Positions 1-19,996 of a stretch of DNA of 20,333 nucleotides are shown piece by piece (the first letter of the stretch is position 1; each line of letters starts with the position of its first letter). This DNA is from Ophiothrix spiculata. Lineage: Eukaryota; Echinodermata; Ophiuroidea; Amphilepidida; Ophiotrichidae. The stretch is from the NCBI GenBank assembly GCA_000969725.1, contig JXSR01S034450.1. The stretch is one strand, 5' to 3'. A program made the position numbers and the translations under genes. The notes under the pieces are model-generated. The model saw only the letters and a list, made by a program, of their open reading frames with translations, had not been told where the DNA came from and ran no database searches.

Positions 1-793
1 ATTTTACAGATTTCAAAAAGAACATATTTGTTAAATTTGATGACAATGGTTTTTTAAAATAGATTTCATGTTTATGTGACCATTTCTTGTGAGGCCCAAG
101 GGAAATGAAAAAAAAAACTATCTCGGGTTTCTTTGGCCCAAACCCCTTGGAGATATATGTTTTTTATTTTTATTTTTTTGCCACAAAAGCTTTGTACTTT
201 GTGAAATTGTTTATTATTGCATTTTAGGTCACAATGTTTTCAATGTAGCCCCGCCCCACCCCAAAAAAGTCTTGAAAAAATAAATAAATAAATAAATAAA
301 TAAAATAAAATATTGTAAAATGTGAATTTGTAACCCAATTCAATGCATTAAGATAAGTATCTTTTTTTTTTCTTTATCAGAGTAACATTTTCTCCAAAAT
401 TCCTAAGCATTCTGGAATCCAAGATTGATTTTGACAAAATTTCTTTGTTAAATATTTATAATAATAATCAAAAAATGTGTTAATAATTTTCCATATAAGT
501 AAATTTATCAGATATTAATTTCAATTTAAAAATTTATGTAATACATGAAAATTGTTAGGTTACATGATTACACATGTAAGAAATTAAAGCTTGTGACGTA
601 TTCTGTTGCTATTATGGTTGAAATTTATATGCAGCTCAGTAAATTCATTAAAACAACGACACTTGAGTCTGACAGAAAATATTCAAGTGAAAATTCTTTT
701 TATAGACTTGGCTTTTCATTTCATGCGTGCTATAAAAATACAAATGATAATTGTGTTGAAATCCACCCATTTCATTGCTACAACAGATGTATT
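1..793. other. AT-rich upstream DNA, no gene seen
   Basis: Very AT-rich with many A and T runs and a short CCCC-rich patch near 249-262. The short open frames here have no recognisable motif and no splice-flanked coding character. Confidence 0.6.
277..313. repeat. (AAAT)n simple repeat
   Basis: Tandem taaa units run from about 277 to 300 and decay into taaaataaaat. An ordinary microsatellite. Confidence 0.9.
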
Positions 794-1150
794 AGGCCAA
801 AAAAAATAATTGTTTGATTGGCGTAACAGAAAAAAAATTAGGGTAGGTAGGTCAGATTTTTTTTTTTTTTTTATAATGTTTTTTTGTTTTCAAAGTCTAT
901 GTTTCACATAGAAGAACACAAAATATATGGCACATATACAAAAACATCTTCACTTTTTCTGTAACACATCTTTTATTTGTCATTTTGAATGTCCTGCAAG
1001 CCATATCTTGGGCTCCCATGAATCGATTCCCATCAAATTTGGGATTTGAAGGTTTTTTACCATGCTCAAAAAAATAAAAATATCTAGGGTCGGTGGTAAA
1101 ATTAGGGTAGGTCGGGTTACGCCAATCAAACAATTTATTTTTTTAGGCCT
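794..1150. mobile_element. MITE-like element with about 34-bp terminal inverted repeats
   Basis: The left end 794-826 reads aggcc, A8, taa, then ttgtttgattggcgtaac. The right end 1116-1150 is its reverse complement, gttacgccaatcaaacaa, then tttatttttttaggcct. The innermost 18 bases match perfectly and the A/T spacer differs by one or two bases. Just inside each end is an attagggtaggt motif in the same orientation (837-852 and 1101-1114). The 357-bp body has no transposase-like frame. Flanking bases (gtatt on the left, tatgtg on the right) give no certain target-site duplication; a TA duplication is possible. The structure fits a non-autonomous DNA transposon. The family is unknown to me from sequence alone. 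Confidence 0.75.
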
Positions 1151-4100
1151 TATGTGACATATTGATGTGAAAACTCTAAAATGTGATGTCGTAATGTGAA
1201 TATTTTTAAATAATTGATGAATGGCTTTACCTATGTTTACAAATCCGACCATATGTGGCAGTAAGCAATGATGTGCGCAATTACCGTGATGTTTATCGTT
1301 ATGATAGGTGCCTTGTACTAGTTATAATTCAGTCAATTTCATGGTGGCTTTGTAGTATGCACATGATGGTTATTACTTGGATAATTTTAACGAGATGTAT
1401 TTTTTGTTGTAGAGTTATGGTGGTATTTTAATGGCTTAAATGTGTGGTTATATTTTACTAGATGTATAGGATTTGTAATTGAACTAAACCGAATGCAGTA
1501 AATGAATCGCTTGCGTGTTAAAATATCATGCATACTATTTACTGTTATAAAATGGGTCTTTTAGTCAAACATGTTATGATCATTTTGGTTGCTTTTGAAA
1601 TTGTGTTAATTACAGATAGGATAAATTTTGTTCTTATTGCTTTTCTATGGAGTGGTTAATTTCAAACAATTTTCCAACTGCAATTTTTAGATAACATTTA
1701 ACATGCTGGGAGATTCGTGTTCATCAGGTAAATCAAAATACAAGATGTATAACAACAAACTTAAAAACAAGAATTCGAAAAATACAGAAAATGTCTTTGA
1801 TAATAGCAGGCGAAAAAGATTCGTTTTTATTTTCATCACATTTGGAGTTTTCAAATTCATCTATATTATAGGTGTATTTACGCAAGTATGATATTACAAG
1901 AAACAAACAAAAACAAAGATGCCATGTAGAAAAAAACAACAGTGTTAAAAATATATTCAAATCCATTCTTGATTCAAAGTTTGTCGAACCTGAAGCACTT
2001 CAAGCAAATTTTTTTTTTTTTTTTCATTTTAAATAAAATAATACTTCTGAGTTTCAGGTTTGTATGCTTTATTGCATATTTAAACAAGATGTAAATATTA
2101 AAATTGTCAGTTTCTTTTTATTTGATTAAAGCGATGGCGTTTCACTTGTTCTAGATATTGAAATCTTGTTATATCAACGTATCGGTCATGGTCAGATTGG
2201 ACAATGACTTGGAATAAACTCACGCGTTAAGTGCCCGAGTAGGGAAGCTTACGAGAAAATACAAGAGTAAATACCGGAGTGAGAGAGAAGTGTTGTTGTA
2301 GGATTAAGAATAAATTTGAATTAAAGGGAATGCTTGTTTTTTCAAATTTTGCATAGTGGATAAATTTGTTCTAAAGTCAGATATTTCATCTCAAATTCTT
2401 TTCATTTGTTGTGTTTTCTATCATCTCAGCTATTTCAACATGTCCTTTCTGCAATCAAAAATATATTTGTATTCTTTTGTTTTAGATTTTCCTCAATTTT
2501 TTATTTTATCATATTTTGACGTAGCATGTGTCCAAGAAAAAAAATCTTGTCTTCAACAAAATATTTAATAACTTAAATTTTGATATTACTTGACAAAATC
2601 ACACATATTCTTTATAAATCATGTATATTTTTCCAGAAACCTGGCTTGTCTCATGTACAAAATAAGGTTATGTAGGCTGTAGCAACTGTAGAAGTGTTGC
2701 GGTTGTGGTTAAAAATTATAAGAGGGTCGGGATTTATGTCGATGGCATGCTGACTTTGTGTAAGTTTGTGAATTGTTAGAGGCAAAAACTTGCTTTTGAA
2801 TATTTCTATAATAAATCCAGTATTAGGCAGGTACATGTAGTACTATCTTGTGAAATAAGCTGATCATGGTAAACAGACTACCGTGTATGGAATTGACTAA
2901 ACCTACCAGGTTGAAATTGCACAAACGACGACTCAAATACTATCAAAATATTGTGGTTACAAATAGGGTAATCTTAGCAATACCGAGTGAGAATGGATAT
3001 TGTGGTGGCATTACCGAGTTGGCAGGCGGTAATAACATAAATTGCAGCTAGCAATTTCACAGATCAAAGCTGAGGGGGAATTAATCTATGGGAGGATTGT
3101 GCTATTGTGTTGAAACCTTTTAGGGAGAGTGAAATGTCAGCCCGGTTTGTGGCAATAATGTTGTTATTGCAATATTGGAGATGTTTTTGAAATCTGTAGA
3201 GCAGCTTAATATTAGTTTCAATAACATCATGGCAACCAATATGAAATTGGCACTTTACGAACATATTTGTGCTGTGCTATGACCTTTGTTGTAAAAGAAC
3301 AAATTGGATTTGAAGGGAAAAACTCACTACATTGTATATTGAGCACTTATAAGATGTAGATTTATCTACTGTAGATAGCACTGCTTGTGTTTTTGTGCCT
3401 AGTGTCTGATACATTATATTGCAATTTCAATTAGGATTGATCCACATAAATGTCACTTAGATTAAAAACCAACAATTCTTGTTAATATTAAAACCTTAAA
3501 GAAACATCAATGACACTTTTTATTAATCAAATTTACCAAATTTGCATCTCTAAGTATAGCAAATATAAACCCAATCCAAGTTAATGAGTTGTTAAATTTC
3601 CTCAATCAAGTTTTGAAGTGAATATCAAAGCACTAAGTGTGATTTTCTATCAGTAATGGTGTGACATGTAAGTGCATGTTAAGTCATCTATCTTGTAATG
3701 TGATGAGGGAATTGGGTATGGTTTCTGACAAGATATCAAAATGTAACGCACCCGAGATTGGGCTCAGCTGGGAAAACATGTAATAGTATGTATATTGGTG
3801 TATCAGGTTTAAGGAGATCAGATTACTAAAGATTCATGTCATGAATGGGAAGGCGCAGCACTGATGTAAATATGATAAGCATATTACTGACAAGAATCGG
3901 ATCAAATTGAATTTTAGAGAAATTATGAAAATGAATTATGATTTGGGAGATTATTGATAAACACTTAATTTTCAATTTTCCATATGTCCCAACAACAAAA
4001 TGTCTATCGTATGATTATAGATTGGAAAATATCCAAAATATTTCAACTATTATGCCATCTTTTATTTCCTATGTTATTGTACTAAGGCGATGTATCGATC

Positions 4101-5061
4101 TCAGGCCATCGGCTTTGTGATGCATCAACCGCATCACATTGTATTTTACTCCTAAATATTTTAAATATATTTTGTTTTGTATTTGAATCAACGTTGATGA
4201 AAATAAAGAATGAAAAATCTGATAAGCCCTTGAAAAATTAATGAATACTCTCATTTCCAAAACTATGACAAAGCAACAACAGCAAAAAAAAAATGCTCTA
4301 AGATCGAAAAATTATAAAAATGTATTTGCACCATTTTTTGGCCCGCTGGAATGAAATAACTCAATAGTAAGCCAGTTCATATTTAGAATATCAATAGTTG
4401 AATTGGACAAATGGATACAGTGATGTTTTGAAGAAATAACATTTAATAAACACAATTGACCAAGATAGAATATAGGATTTGAAAACTTGATTTGTGCAGG
4501 TTTTACATTTATGTTCTTAGCTGGATGGCCTGCTTGAAAGGTCAAAATCAAAGAGGAACACAACAGAATGGTTGGTTTCATAAATTCATATATTGGCCTC
4601 GTTATTATCCCTACCCAGCAAAATCAAATCCTCTTTTATTCCATTTCATTTCATGTATGTGCTATCATGTGGTAATAAAATTCATGAAAGCTTCAATTAA
4701 GATAGTACAAATCGCCACCAGGTAAAAACGGAATGGTGATCAGCTGTGCTGGTGCCAAATACCATTATCATGCAAGCATGGCGGTGTGAAATTACGTTAT
4801 GATATGCCCAGGCATGAGATGGCAGTACACATAATAAATGAAAATGGAAATGAATGCGTTATGGGGATATTGAATGTTCTTCATTACTCTGTGATCCAGG
4901 GACATTGATGTGTTTGACATAAAAATATGGACATCATCTATGAGCAAGGTATGATTCACACGCCACAAGAGATTATTATACAAATATTGCCATCCATAAT
5001 GTTTGATAATATGGAAATTGACCAAATTTGCTCTTAAAATTGCTGTATTATGTTATTTCTC
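1151..5061. other. Upstream non-coding DNA, nothing recognised
   Basis: AT-rich unique-looking sequence with a T17 run near 2009. The short open frames on both strands (60-90 codons) lack splice borders, motifs or family resemblance. No tRNA, rRNA or promoter elements could be identified with confidence. A non-coding first exon of the kinase gene could lie here or upstream unseen. Confidence 0.5.
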
Positions 5062-5158
5062 CCTGAGATATTTTTAAATTGGTTAATATCCTACACAAAA
5101 CGGTTATTTTATATATATCCTTGAGATATTTTTAAATTGCTTCATATCCTACACAAAC
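5062..5158. repeat. Two-copy tandem repeat, unit about 58 bp
   Basis: The block cctgagatatttttaaatt, then g-ttaatatcctacacaaaac at 5062-5101, recurs as ccttgagatatttttaaatt, then g-ttcatatcctacacaaac at 5119-5158 with only a few changes. The two are separated by a short AT spacer. A simple local duplication. Confidence 0.85.
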
Positions 5159-5673
5159 AGTCTTTATATGCTCTCCCATGTGTGTTTATTCAAACTGGCA
5201 TAAAAATCATCGTTTCATTGTGTTGCCGAGTGTAATATCTATTTGCAATTTAAAATGACGTAGGTGAGTTGTCCATGATGATATGCAAACCTGTAAATTG
5301 CCATGGTATAGTTGGCTTCAAGCAGCAACGACACATGCATAAGTCATGTGACAGTACACATCATGTCGCTTAGTTCATTTGATATTCTAAATACATAATA
5401 CACTGGCTGGGGTGGTGAATGGAGGCATGCAGCGTGTCCCAGTTAATTGTCGGAGGAGAAGCGGGAGGAGTTTTGGGAGACGGTACATGTGAATGTGACA
5501 TGATTTGTCTAGGGTTGGTTCAAAGTCCTCAGGTGTCTATGGGTATTGGGTATATGTTTGAAGGATGATTCACAGCTTTGTGTGAGGGAATACGGTGTGA
5601 CTCACCTATGTGTATAAATGGAAAAAAGTGGAACATTAATGTTATGCATTGAACTTGGAACATTTGCAAAATA
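5159..5673. other. Upstream non-coding DNA, slightly richer in GC
   Basis: The stretch near 5400-5560 is more G-rich on the + strand (ggaggagaagcgggaggag), but no open frame of note, splice pattern or known promoter motif is evident. Confidence 0.4.
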
Positions 5674-6065
5674 TAAGGTATATTTTGTTACTCTTATGTG
5701 GATTTAATAGAAGTTACATAAAGTGGAAAGGATTCTGATTTATGGAGCCATATTTATAAAAGCCATATAATTTACCATTTAGAGATGGTAAACATGCTCA
5801 TTTTGGAAATTAAATTGGATAAATTGTTGATTTGACATTTTGCTCTTTATATGACTGGTTAAAATCTGAATATTGAAAAACAAAACATTTAAGATATATT
5901 GCTCATTTTTGTGATAGTCTAGATGTGGATTAATGGAAATTTACGGTGGAAACGCTAAAAGGATTCTGGATAAAAGGCTGGTATCATATAAAGGCGGTAC
6001 AATATAGCATATAGAATATGATCAATTGGAAGTTTTTGACATTTTGAATTCTCAAATGACGTGAA
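5674..6065. repeat. Old, strongly diverged tandem duplication (unit about 205-230 bp)
   Basis: Words recur in the same order: taaggtatatttt (5674) and taagatatatt (5890); tgtggattta and tgtggatta; aaggattctg (5728 and 5959); gacatttt (5834 and 6038) followed by an atgac about 10 bases on. Offsets drift from 204 to 231, so indels have accumulated. Alignment by eye only. Confidence 0.5.
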
Positions 6066-8860
6066 AAAGTGGAATATTTGCCCGATGTGAATGTCTTAAA
6101 AGTGGAATGTATTTGTAAATTCAGTGAGTACTTAACGTTAAGAAGCTCTTTAGTGATTAACAATAAGAATTCTTACGTCATCAAAGAACTTTGAGTTTGT
6201 GTTTTTATTTTGAAGTCTAGTACTACAGATTGTTAACATAGCCAATTCTGACCAGTTTACACCCACAGTGATAGTGTGAATTAATTTTAATATTGCATAG
6301 AATTGTACAGCCACTTTTTAAGAGTAAGAAATGTGTAATGGATCAGAATGTTATTATTATCATAACCAATAATCAACCCAGTAGAAGAAATGTTGATATG
6401 TTTTTAAAAAGGAAAAAAAAAATATACCCTTTAACACAGTACAGGTTTGAACAGATTTAAAATAAATTTTTCATATTATATTAAAAGATTGGTATTATAT
6501 TGATTTTTCAGAATAAAAAAGAGAGAGCTACTAAAAGCAGTGTCAAATTGATGAAATAAAAGCATTTGGATATTATTTTATAATTTTGAAATTAGAAAAC
6601 CGAGTATCCATCAGTGTCAGTTAAAACAGAAAAAATGATCACATATATATAAGAGTTTTTTCACTGAATTATACATAACTGTCAAGTATATGTCACAGCT
6701 ACTGTTTGTAAATTGATGATTCAATTTTTGAATCATCCGTTATGTGTGTCAGTTAAAAAGGTAAACAACATGTGCGTAATAAAAACTGACATTTCCAACA
6801 GAATTGCGGTCATAATTTGATATTGTTTGAAGCTCTTTGTGTAATTTTGGTCATTGGATGAAAACAAAATTTGAAAACCACTTCATGGAAAATTTAAATG
6901 TTGACTGACTTCCTGATTTTTCAACCAAACATATTTGACAGTGTTTAATATTAGTGGGAAAGTTGATTGGCATCTATATATATGCTTTTTACTGATGACA
7001 ATTGGGATTGGTTTTACATTATAGATACACAGGTTTGATGCTGGGTTTGATGTGTCCGTTTTAGATGGTGAAAACACATGTTTTTTTATTTTTAATATTA
7101 TAATGGCGTTTTTATCATGTGGATATTACATTGAAATTTATAAATCTAACTTTTTACAGTTTTGCATCATTTCCTGTCCTCATTTTATTTTTTCATTTCT
7201 TTTTTGAACACTTATCAATAGAATTGTTTATAAAATTATTCCATATTTTTAATCATTAGTATTCAGTCCTCGCATATAAGTTCTATGATGCATTTATTAA
7301 ATTATTGAGATTTTGAAATGAAAATGGGAAAACTGGTACAGCAAGCCAAGTGCTGCTATTTCATGAATACTGAAGACCCTCAAGGTATGCATGCATGGTC
7401 GCCATCGATCGTGGTGTAATATCCACTTCAAATGCGATGAGGTTTGCATTTCAATTTTGGTATCGTGCATATAATTAAATTTTAGCTGATTTGTAAGAGA
7501 GTAAATATTACAAAATTATGAGTCCACAGACAAAGTATCGTAATTTTAAATTAAAAGGCTTGAAGGCATAAGTGCCATTAGGATGAATAGCAAGCTGGAA
7601 TTGAGAGAAAGGGAGAGTAGAGATATTTGACATCATGAATGGACAAAGCCAACATTGGCAGTGGGTAAGGGGGATACTCAATATCCTAAAGGGGCAATTC
7701 ATAATCCACTTTTCATCCTCAAGGTCACCTCAATCAAAATTGAGTTTTTAGCTGGTAAGAATCCTTGACTGGTATATATTACTATTTTACAATCCCCAAG
7801 TCATTATTTCAAATGTGCTTGAATTTTCGAGAAAAGTGGGAAAAAATGTGCAATTTTCTAATTATTGTCGGGTCCTGACATGACAGTAGCGTATGAGGAT
7901 GTTTGAATTGCTGCAAAGCTCTTAACTGGAAAACAAATGGTCAGAATCAAGTGAACTTTTCAGCATGTATTAACGATGTACTCTTCTTTTATTTTGCCAG
8001 AAACGACGCAAGGTATTTGTCATATCATAGTCATGAATTGCACCTTTAACTATTTAGTATTGCATTTTTACAAATAGTGTCTGCTTGGTTTTCATTGATA
8101 TCCAAGGAACCCTGTCCATTTCATAATTTCATCCCATAATTGGTGCTTACTCTACATTTTGAAAGGATGAATTTGTTTTAGAAAACAAAACATACCATCA
8201 GCAGAGTCATAATCATTGTACCCATACCATAACAAAGGTGGAACCCCTTAAGAAAGTTAACCTTAGGGTACCTAAAATATTAGCGAATCCATCATCTCCA
8301 TCATCGCCATTATCACCTTGCATAATGATACATTGTCCGCACATCAGTAGAAAGATAAGCTGCATAAATTCAGAAAATTTGATTGAAAACTGTGCCAGAC
8401 TCGAAAGATTTTGTTGCCTCTGGCTAGCCAGACAGCACTCGTATGTAGGGTACTTAATTGGCTAAATAGGCAAAAGGCATGGTGCGGCATCGCTTGTTTT
8501 GCCATTGGTCTTCTCAATACCAATATTCGGCACTTGTGTTTTATTTTTTTGCTAGTGTGTGTATGGAAAAGAATTATTGATATTTTGATGTGACATAGGT
8601 TTGATAAATCAAGTTTGGCAACTATACTACATGAGGAATTATTTGTATTTATTTTTATCATTGCCCTGTTCAATTTTCAATTGATTTTATTATTGTACCA
8701 AGTACTAGATTGCAGTTTAATTTGACATCATTAAAGTCAAATTAGTTCAGTTTTCATTGATTTGTTATCTTAAATGTCATGCGCTTCATGAAAATTGAAA
8801 ACAAAAATCAATCGGTTTTGTGTTTTAATCAATGATTTTGTATCTTCATTGTTCTTTCAG
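6066..8860. other. Upstream DNA / probable 5'-UTR intron, no coding sequence recognised
   Basis: AT-rich, with several microsatellite-like patches (for example catcatctccatcatcgcc at about 8290). A perfect 12-bp palindrome ctggctagccag lies near 8419. It ends in the acceptor tattgttctttcag-type tract before 8861. Because the exon at 8861 starts with an acceptor, at least the right part should be intron. Confidence 0.5.
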
Positions 8861-8970
8861 AACCATCAGTGACACATCATTAACTTTTCTTCATTGAAGT
8901 GAACCAAACAAAAGCATCAGAACACAGATTTGTTTTTCTAAAGGAACCGAACCCCTTAATACCGGTCCCT
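8861..8970 (+). other. 5' UTR part of first visible DLK/LZK exon
   Basis: A pyrimidine-rich acceptor (gttctttcag, ending 8860) begins this exon. The kinase frame carries a stop, TAA at 8881-8883, so translation cannot enter from an upstream exon if this acceptor is used. There is no ATG between 8861 and 8970, hence no upstream ORF within this exon. A weaker alternative acceptor (ttcttcattgaag, ending 8899) lies downstream of the stop and would leave the frame open to an earlier coding exon. At least one 5' non-coding exon must lie further upstream and is not recognisable. Confidence 0.7.
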
Positions 8971-17848
<8,878 letters not shown>

Positions 17849-17867
17849 GTAATGCACCTTAAACGGC

Positions 17868-18300
17868 CTCCCCATTCCCAAAATGTCTAATGGCTCCACC
17901 GCTCCTCAGATTTTATCTTGGATGATCACTCCCTTTTCCCTCTAAATTCTTGTTTCCCACATAATTTTGTTTTGTATTGATCAAATATCAAGTTTAAATA
18001 TTAGCCCCTGTGACTCAACTGAAATCATTTTTTTCCCCTTTCATTTTAAATTTTCCTCTTTACACTTTAAAAGGTGTCTTCCCTGCTCCCCATTCCCAAA
18101 ATGTCTGCCGGCTCCACCCCTCCTCAGATTTTAAAGGTTTATCTTGGATGATCACCCCTCCACCCTCTCTAATTTCTTTTTTGTTTCCTCCCATAATTTT
18201 GTTTTGTATCGATCAAATAAATTTGATATTTGATTGATACAAAACAAAATTATGGGAGGACTGAAACCATTTTTTCCCCTCTAGCATTTTAATTTTTTTT
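17868..18300. repeat. Tandem duplication, period 218 bp, starting 20 bases after exon 6
   Basis: Copy 1 (17868-18085) and copy 2 (18086-about 18300) both begin ctccccattcccaaaatgtc. They share cctcagatttta, tatcttggatgatcac, cataattttgttttgtat, gatcaaata, and a C/T-rich ttttttcccct block followed by cattttaa. The central part of copy 2 is replaced by an inverted copy of its own left flank (see hairpin). Confidence 0.85.
18187..18259. repeat. Near-perfect hairpin, 32-bp arms, 9-bp loop
   Basis: The left arm 18187-18218 (cctcccataattttgttttg, then tatcgatcaaat) and right arm 18228-18259 (atttgattgatac, then aaaacaaaattatgggagg) are reverse complements with one mismatch. The loop is aaatttgat. 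The corresponding place in tandem copy 1 has the left arm only (cccacataattttgttttg, then tattgatcaaat). Confidence 0.93.
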
Positions 18301-18480
18301 TTATCTTGAACAATAAAACTGCTTCTTGGAAAATTGAAATATCATCCAATTGTAGACAAAATGTGATCGATTCAAACATATCTATTTTTAAGACCTTCTT
18401 GCTTTATGCCCTTCCAAGAAGGTAATCCGATATGTGTTTTTACTGAATATTTCAAAATTTAGCCTCTGTTAAGTTTTCTA

Positions 18481-18963
18481 TAGTTTCACTTAAGATTCGC
18501 TCCTTGTTTTCCGCTCTCAGGAGTCGAAGTAATGATGTAACATTGGGATAAAGATCAGTGAAGATGTTGTTTAGTTTGAATAGAATATATTTATAAGCAA
18601 GTGAAGGTTACATAAAGCATTATTTTGCTCAATATCACAACATAATAAGAGTTTGAATTTGAAATTTTCAGCGGGTATATCTTTGAGCTTATAATTTACA
18701 CCTAAATACTGCTGAATAATTTTTTTGATAGTTTCACTTAAGATTCCCTCCTTGTTTTCTGCTTTTGGGAGTCGAAATAATGATGTAACATTGGGGATAA
18801 AGATCAGTGATGATGTTGTTTAGTTTGAATAGAATAAATTTATAAGCAAGTGAAGGTTACATAAAACATTATTTTGCCCAATATCACAAAATGCTTAGAG
18901 TTTGAATTTGAAATTTTCAGCGGGTATATCTTTGAGCTTATAATTTACAACTAAATACTGCTG
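18481..18963. repeat. Tandem duplication, period 248 bp
   Basis: Copy 1 is 18481 to about 18713 and copy 2 is 18729 to about 18963. Both start tagtttcacttaagattc and share gtcgaa-taatgatgtaacatt, aaagatcagtgatgatgttg-type text, aagcaagtgaaggttacata, gcgggtatatctttgagctt, and taaatactgctg. High identity (more than 90% by eye) means a recent event compared with the repeats in introns 3 and 4. Confidence 0.93.
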
Positions 18964-19720
18964 TTGGGATAAGGGTAAATCGGCAAATATCCCTTGATAG
19001 AAGTTTCAGGGTTCTATTAAAGATATTTACCATTTTTTCTCAATTATTTTACATGTGCTTTGAGGCATTTCAAGACCGTATAAATTTTGGAATTCAGTCG
19101 TTAGAACATTGATACTGTATACCAAAGAGAGTTTCCTTTCTACAAATCAATGGATTTTTTTTAAAAAGAAAATCTAAATAATTCATACTGAGAGATAATT
19201 TAAACCAAATCTATCCAAATCTGTATATCCTGGACATCAAATAGCCCACAGCTATTAAATCCATCGATTTCATCTTCACCATCTTAATTAATTATTCAAA
19301 AATTCAAGATCTAATATATCATCAGTGGGTTTAAGAAAAGACTTTGAACCCAGAGAGATGAGACAAATCATGATTATTGCAAAAAAGTTTCAAAGCCATT
19401 CCCATAGGATGTGAATTGATTCTTACAGAGTTCCTAACGGATTATCATATTAACAAAGGTTCCATTTTTACATTAAATTTTAAATATGATGAAAAATTAC
19501 GCTCTTATCATACATACCAAGTAAAAATATCCTTGATAGAATCAATTAAAGTTTAATAAGGATCTAAGTTAAATGGAGGGTGGCATTCATGGTATTATGC
19601 TGGAAAAATAATACTTCATCATATTTTTGGAAAAGAATGGTGAATTTTTGATGTGATATTTAAGTGGAAGTAGTATTACAGACGTGATAAAGACGGGTTT
19701 ACTGGCAGGTCATTGACTTG

Positions 19721-19802
19721 CTGGTTGATGTGCTAGAAAATATTGGGTAACAGTGTTTTAACTGGTTGATGTGCTAGTAAATATTGGGTAACAGTGTTTT
19801 AA
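19721..19802. repeat. 41-bp unit in two tandem copies
   Basis: ctggttgatgtgctag, then aaaatattgggtaacagtg and ttttaa at 19721-19761, is repeated at 19762-19802 with a single substitution (a to t after the ctag). A very recent duplication. Confidence 0.95.
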
Positions 19803-19980
19803 TCTTGTGTGAGCGATGTTGTTTCTCTGTATTTATTGGATTTGGCAGTTTTTAGAATTTTGTAGGACATTTTAAGTTGGTACATGATTGATAATGATGT
19901 ACTCCATTTCTGATTTAAATATAAATATAATCAAATTATAGCATGTCGCATTTTTGTAATTGTGAGGCCTTGTATGTAGC

Positions 19981-19996
19981 TATATATATATATATA
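19981..19996. repeat. (TA)8 microsatellite
   Basis: Uninterrupted tatatatatatatata followed by caatgg. Confidence 0.95.

Noticed and set aside
897-1252. Two overlapping reverse-strand open frames of 78 and 90 codons
   Set aside because: They lie within and across the MITE-like element and one reads through its inverted end. No protein motif; explained by the repeat.
5505-5545. gggttggttcaaagtcc resembling a tRNA T-loop / B box
   Set aside because: No matching acceptor stem, A box or cloverleaf around it.
8238-8673. Open frames on both strands, including a 109-codon reverse frame
   Set aside because: The forward one begins at GTG and its Ser/Pro run comes from a catcatcacc-like simple repeat. 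The reverse one has no motif, no splice context and strong AT bias.
18010-18237. 75-codon open frame in intron 6
   Set aside because: It lies in tandem copy 2 of the duplication and ends in the hairpin. Its similarity to the read-through tail of exon 6 comes from the duplication, not from coding.
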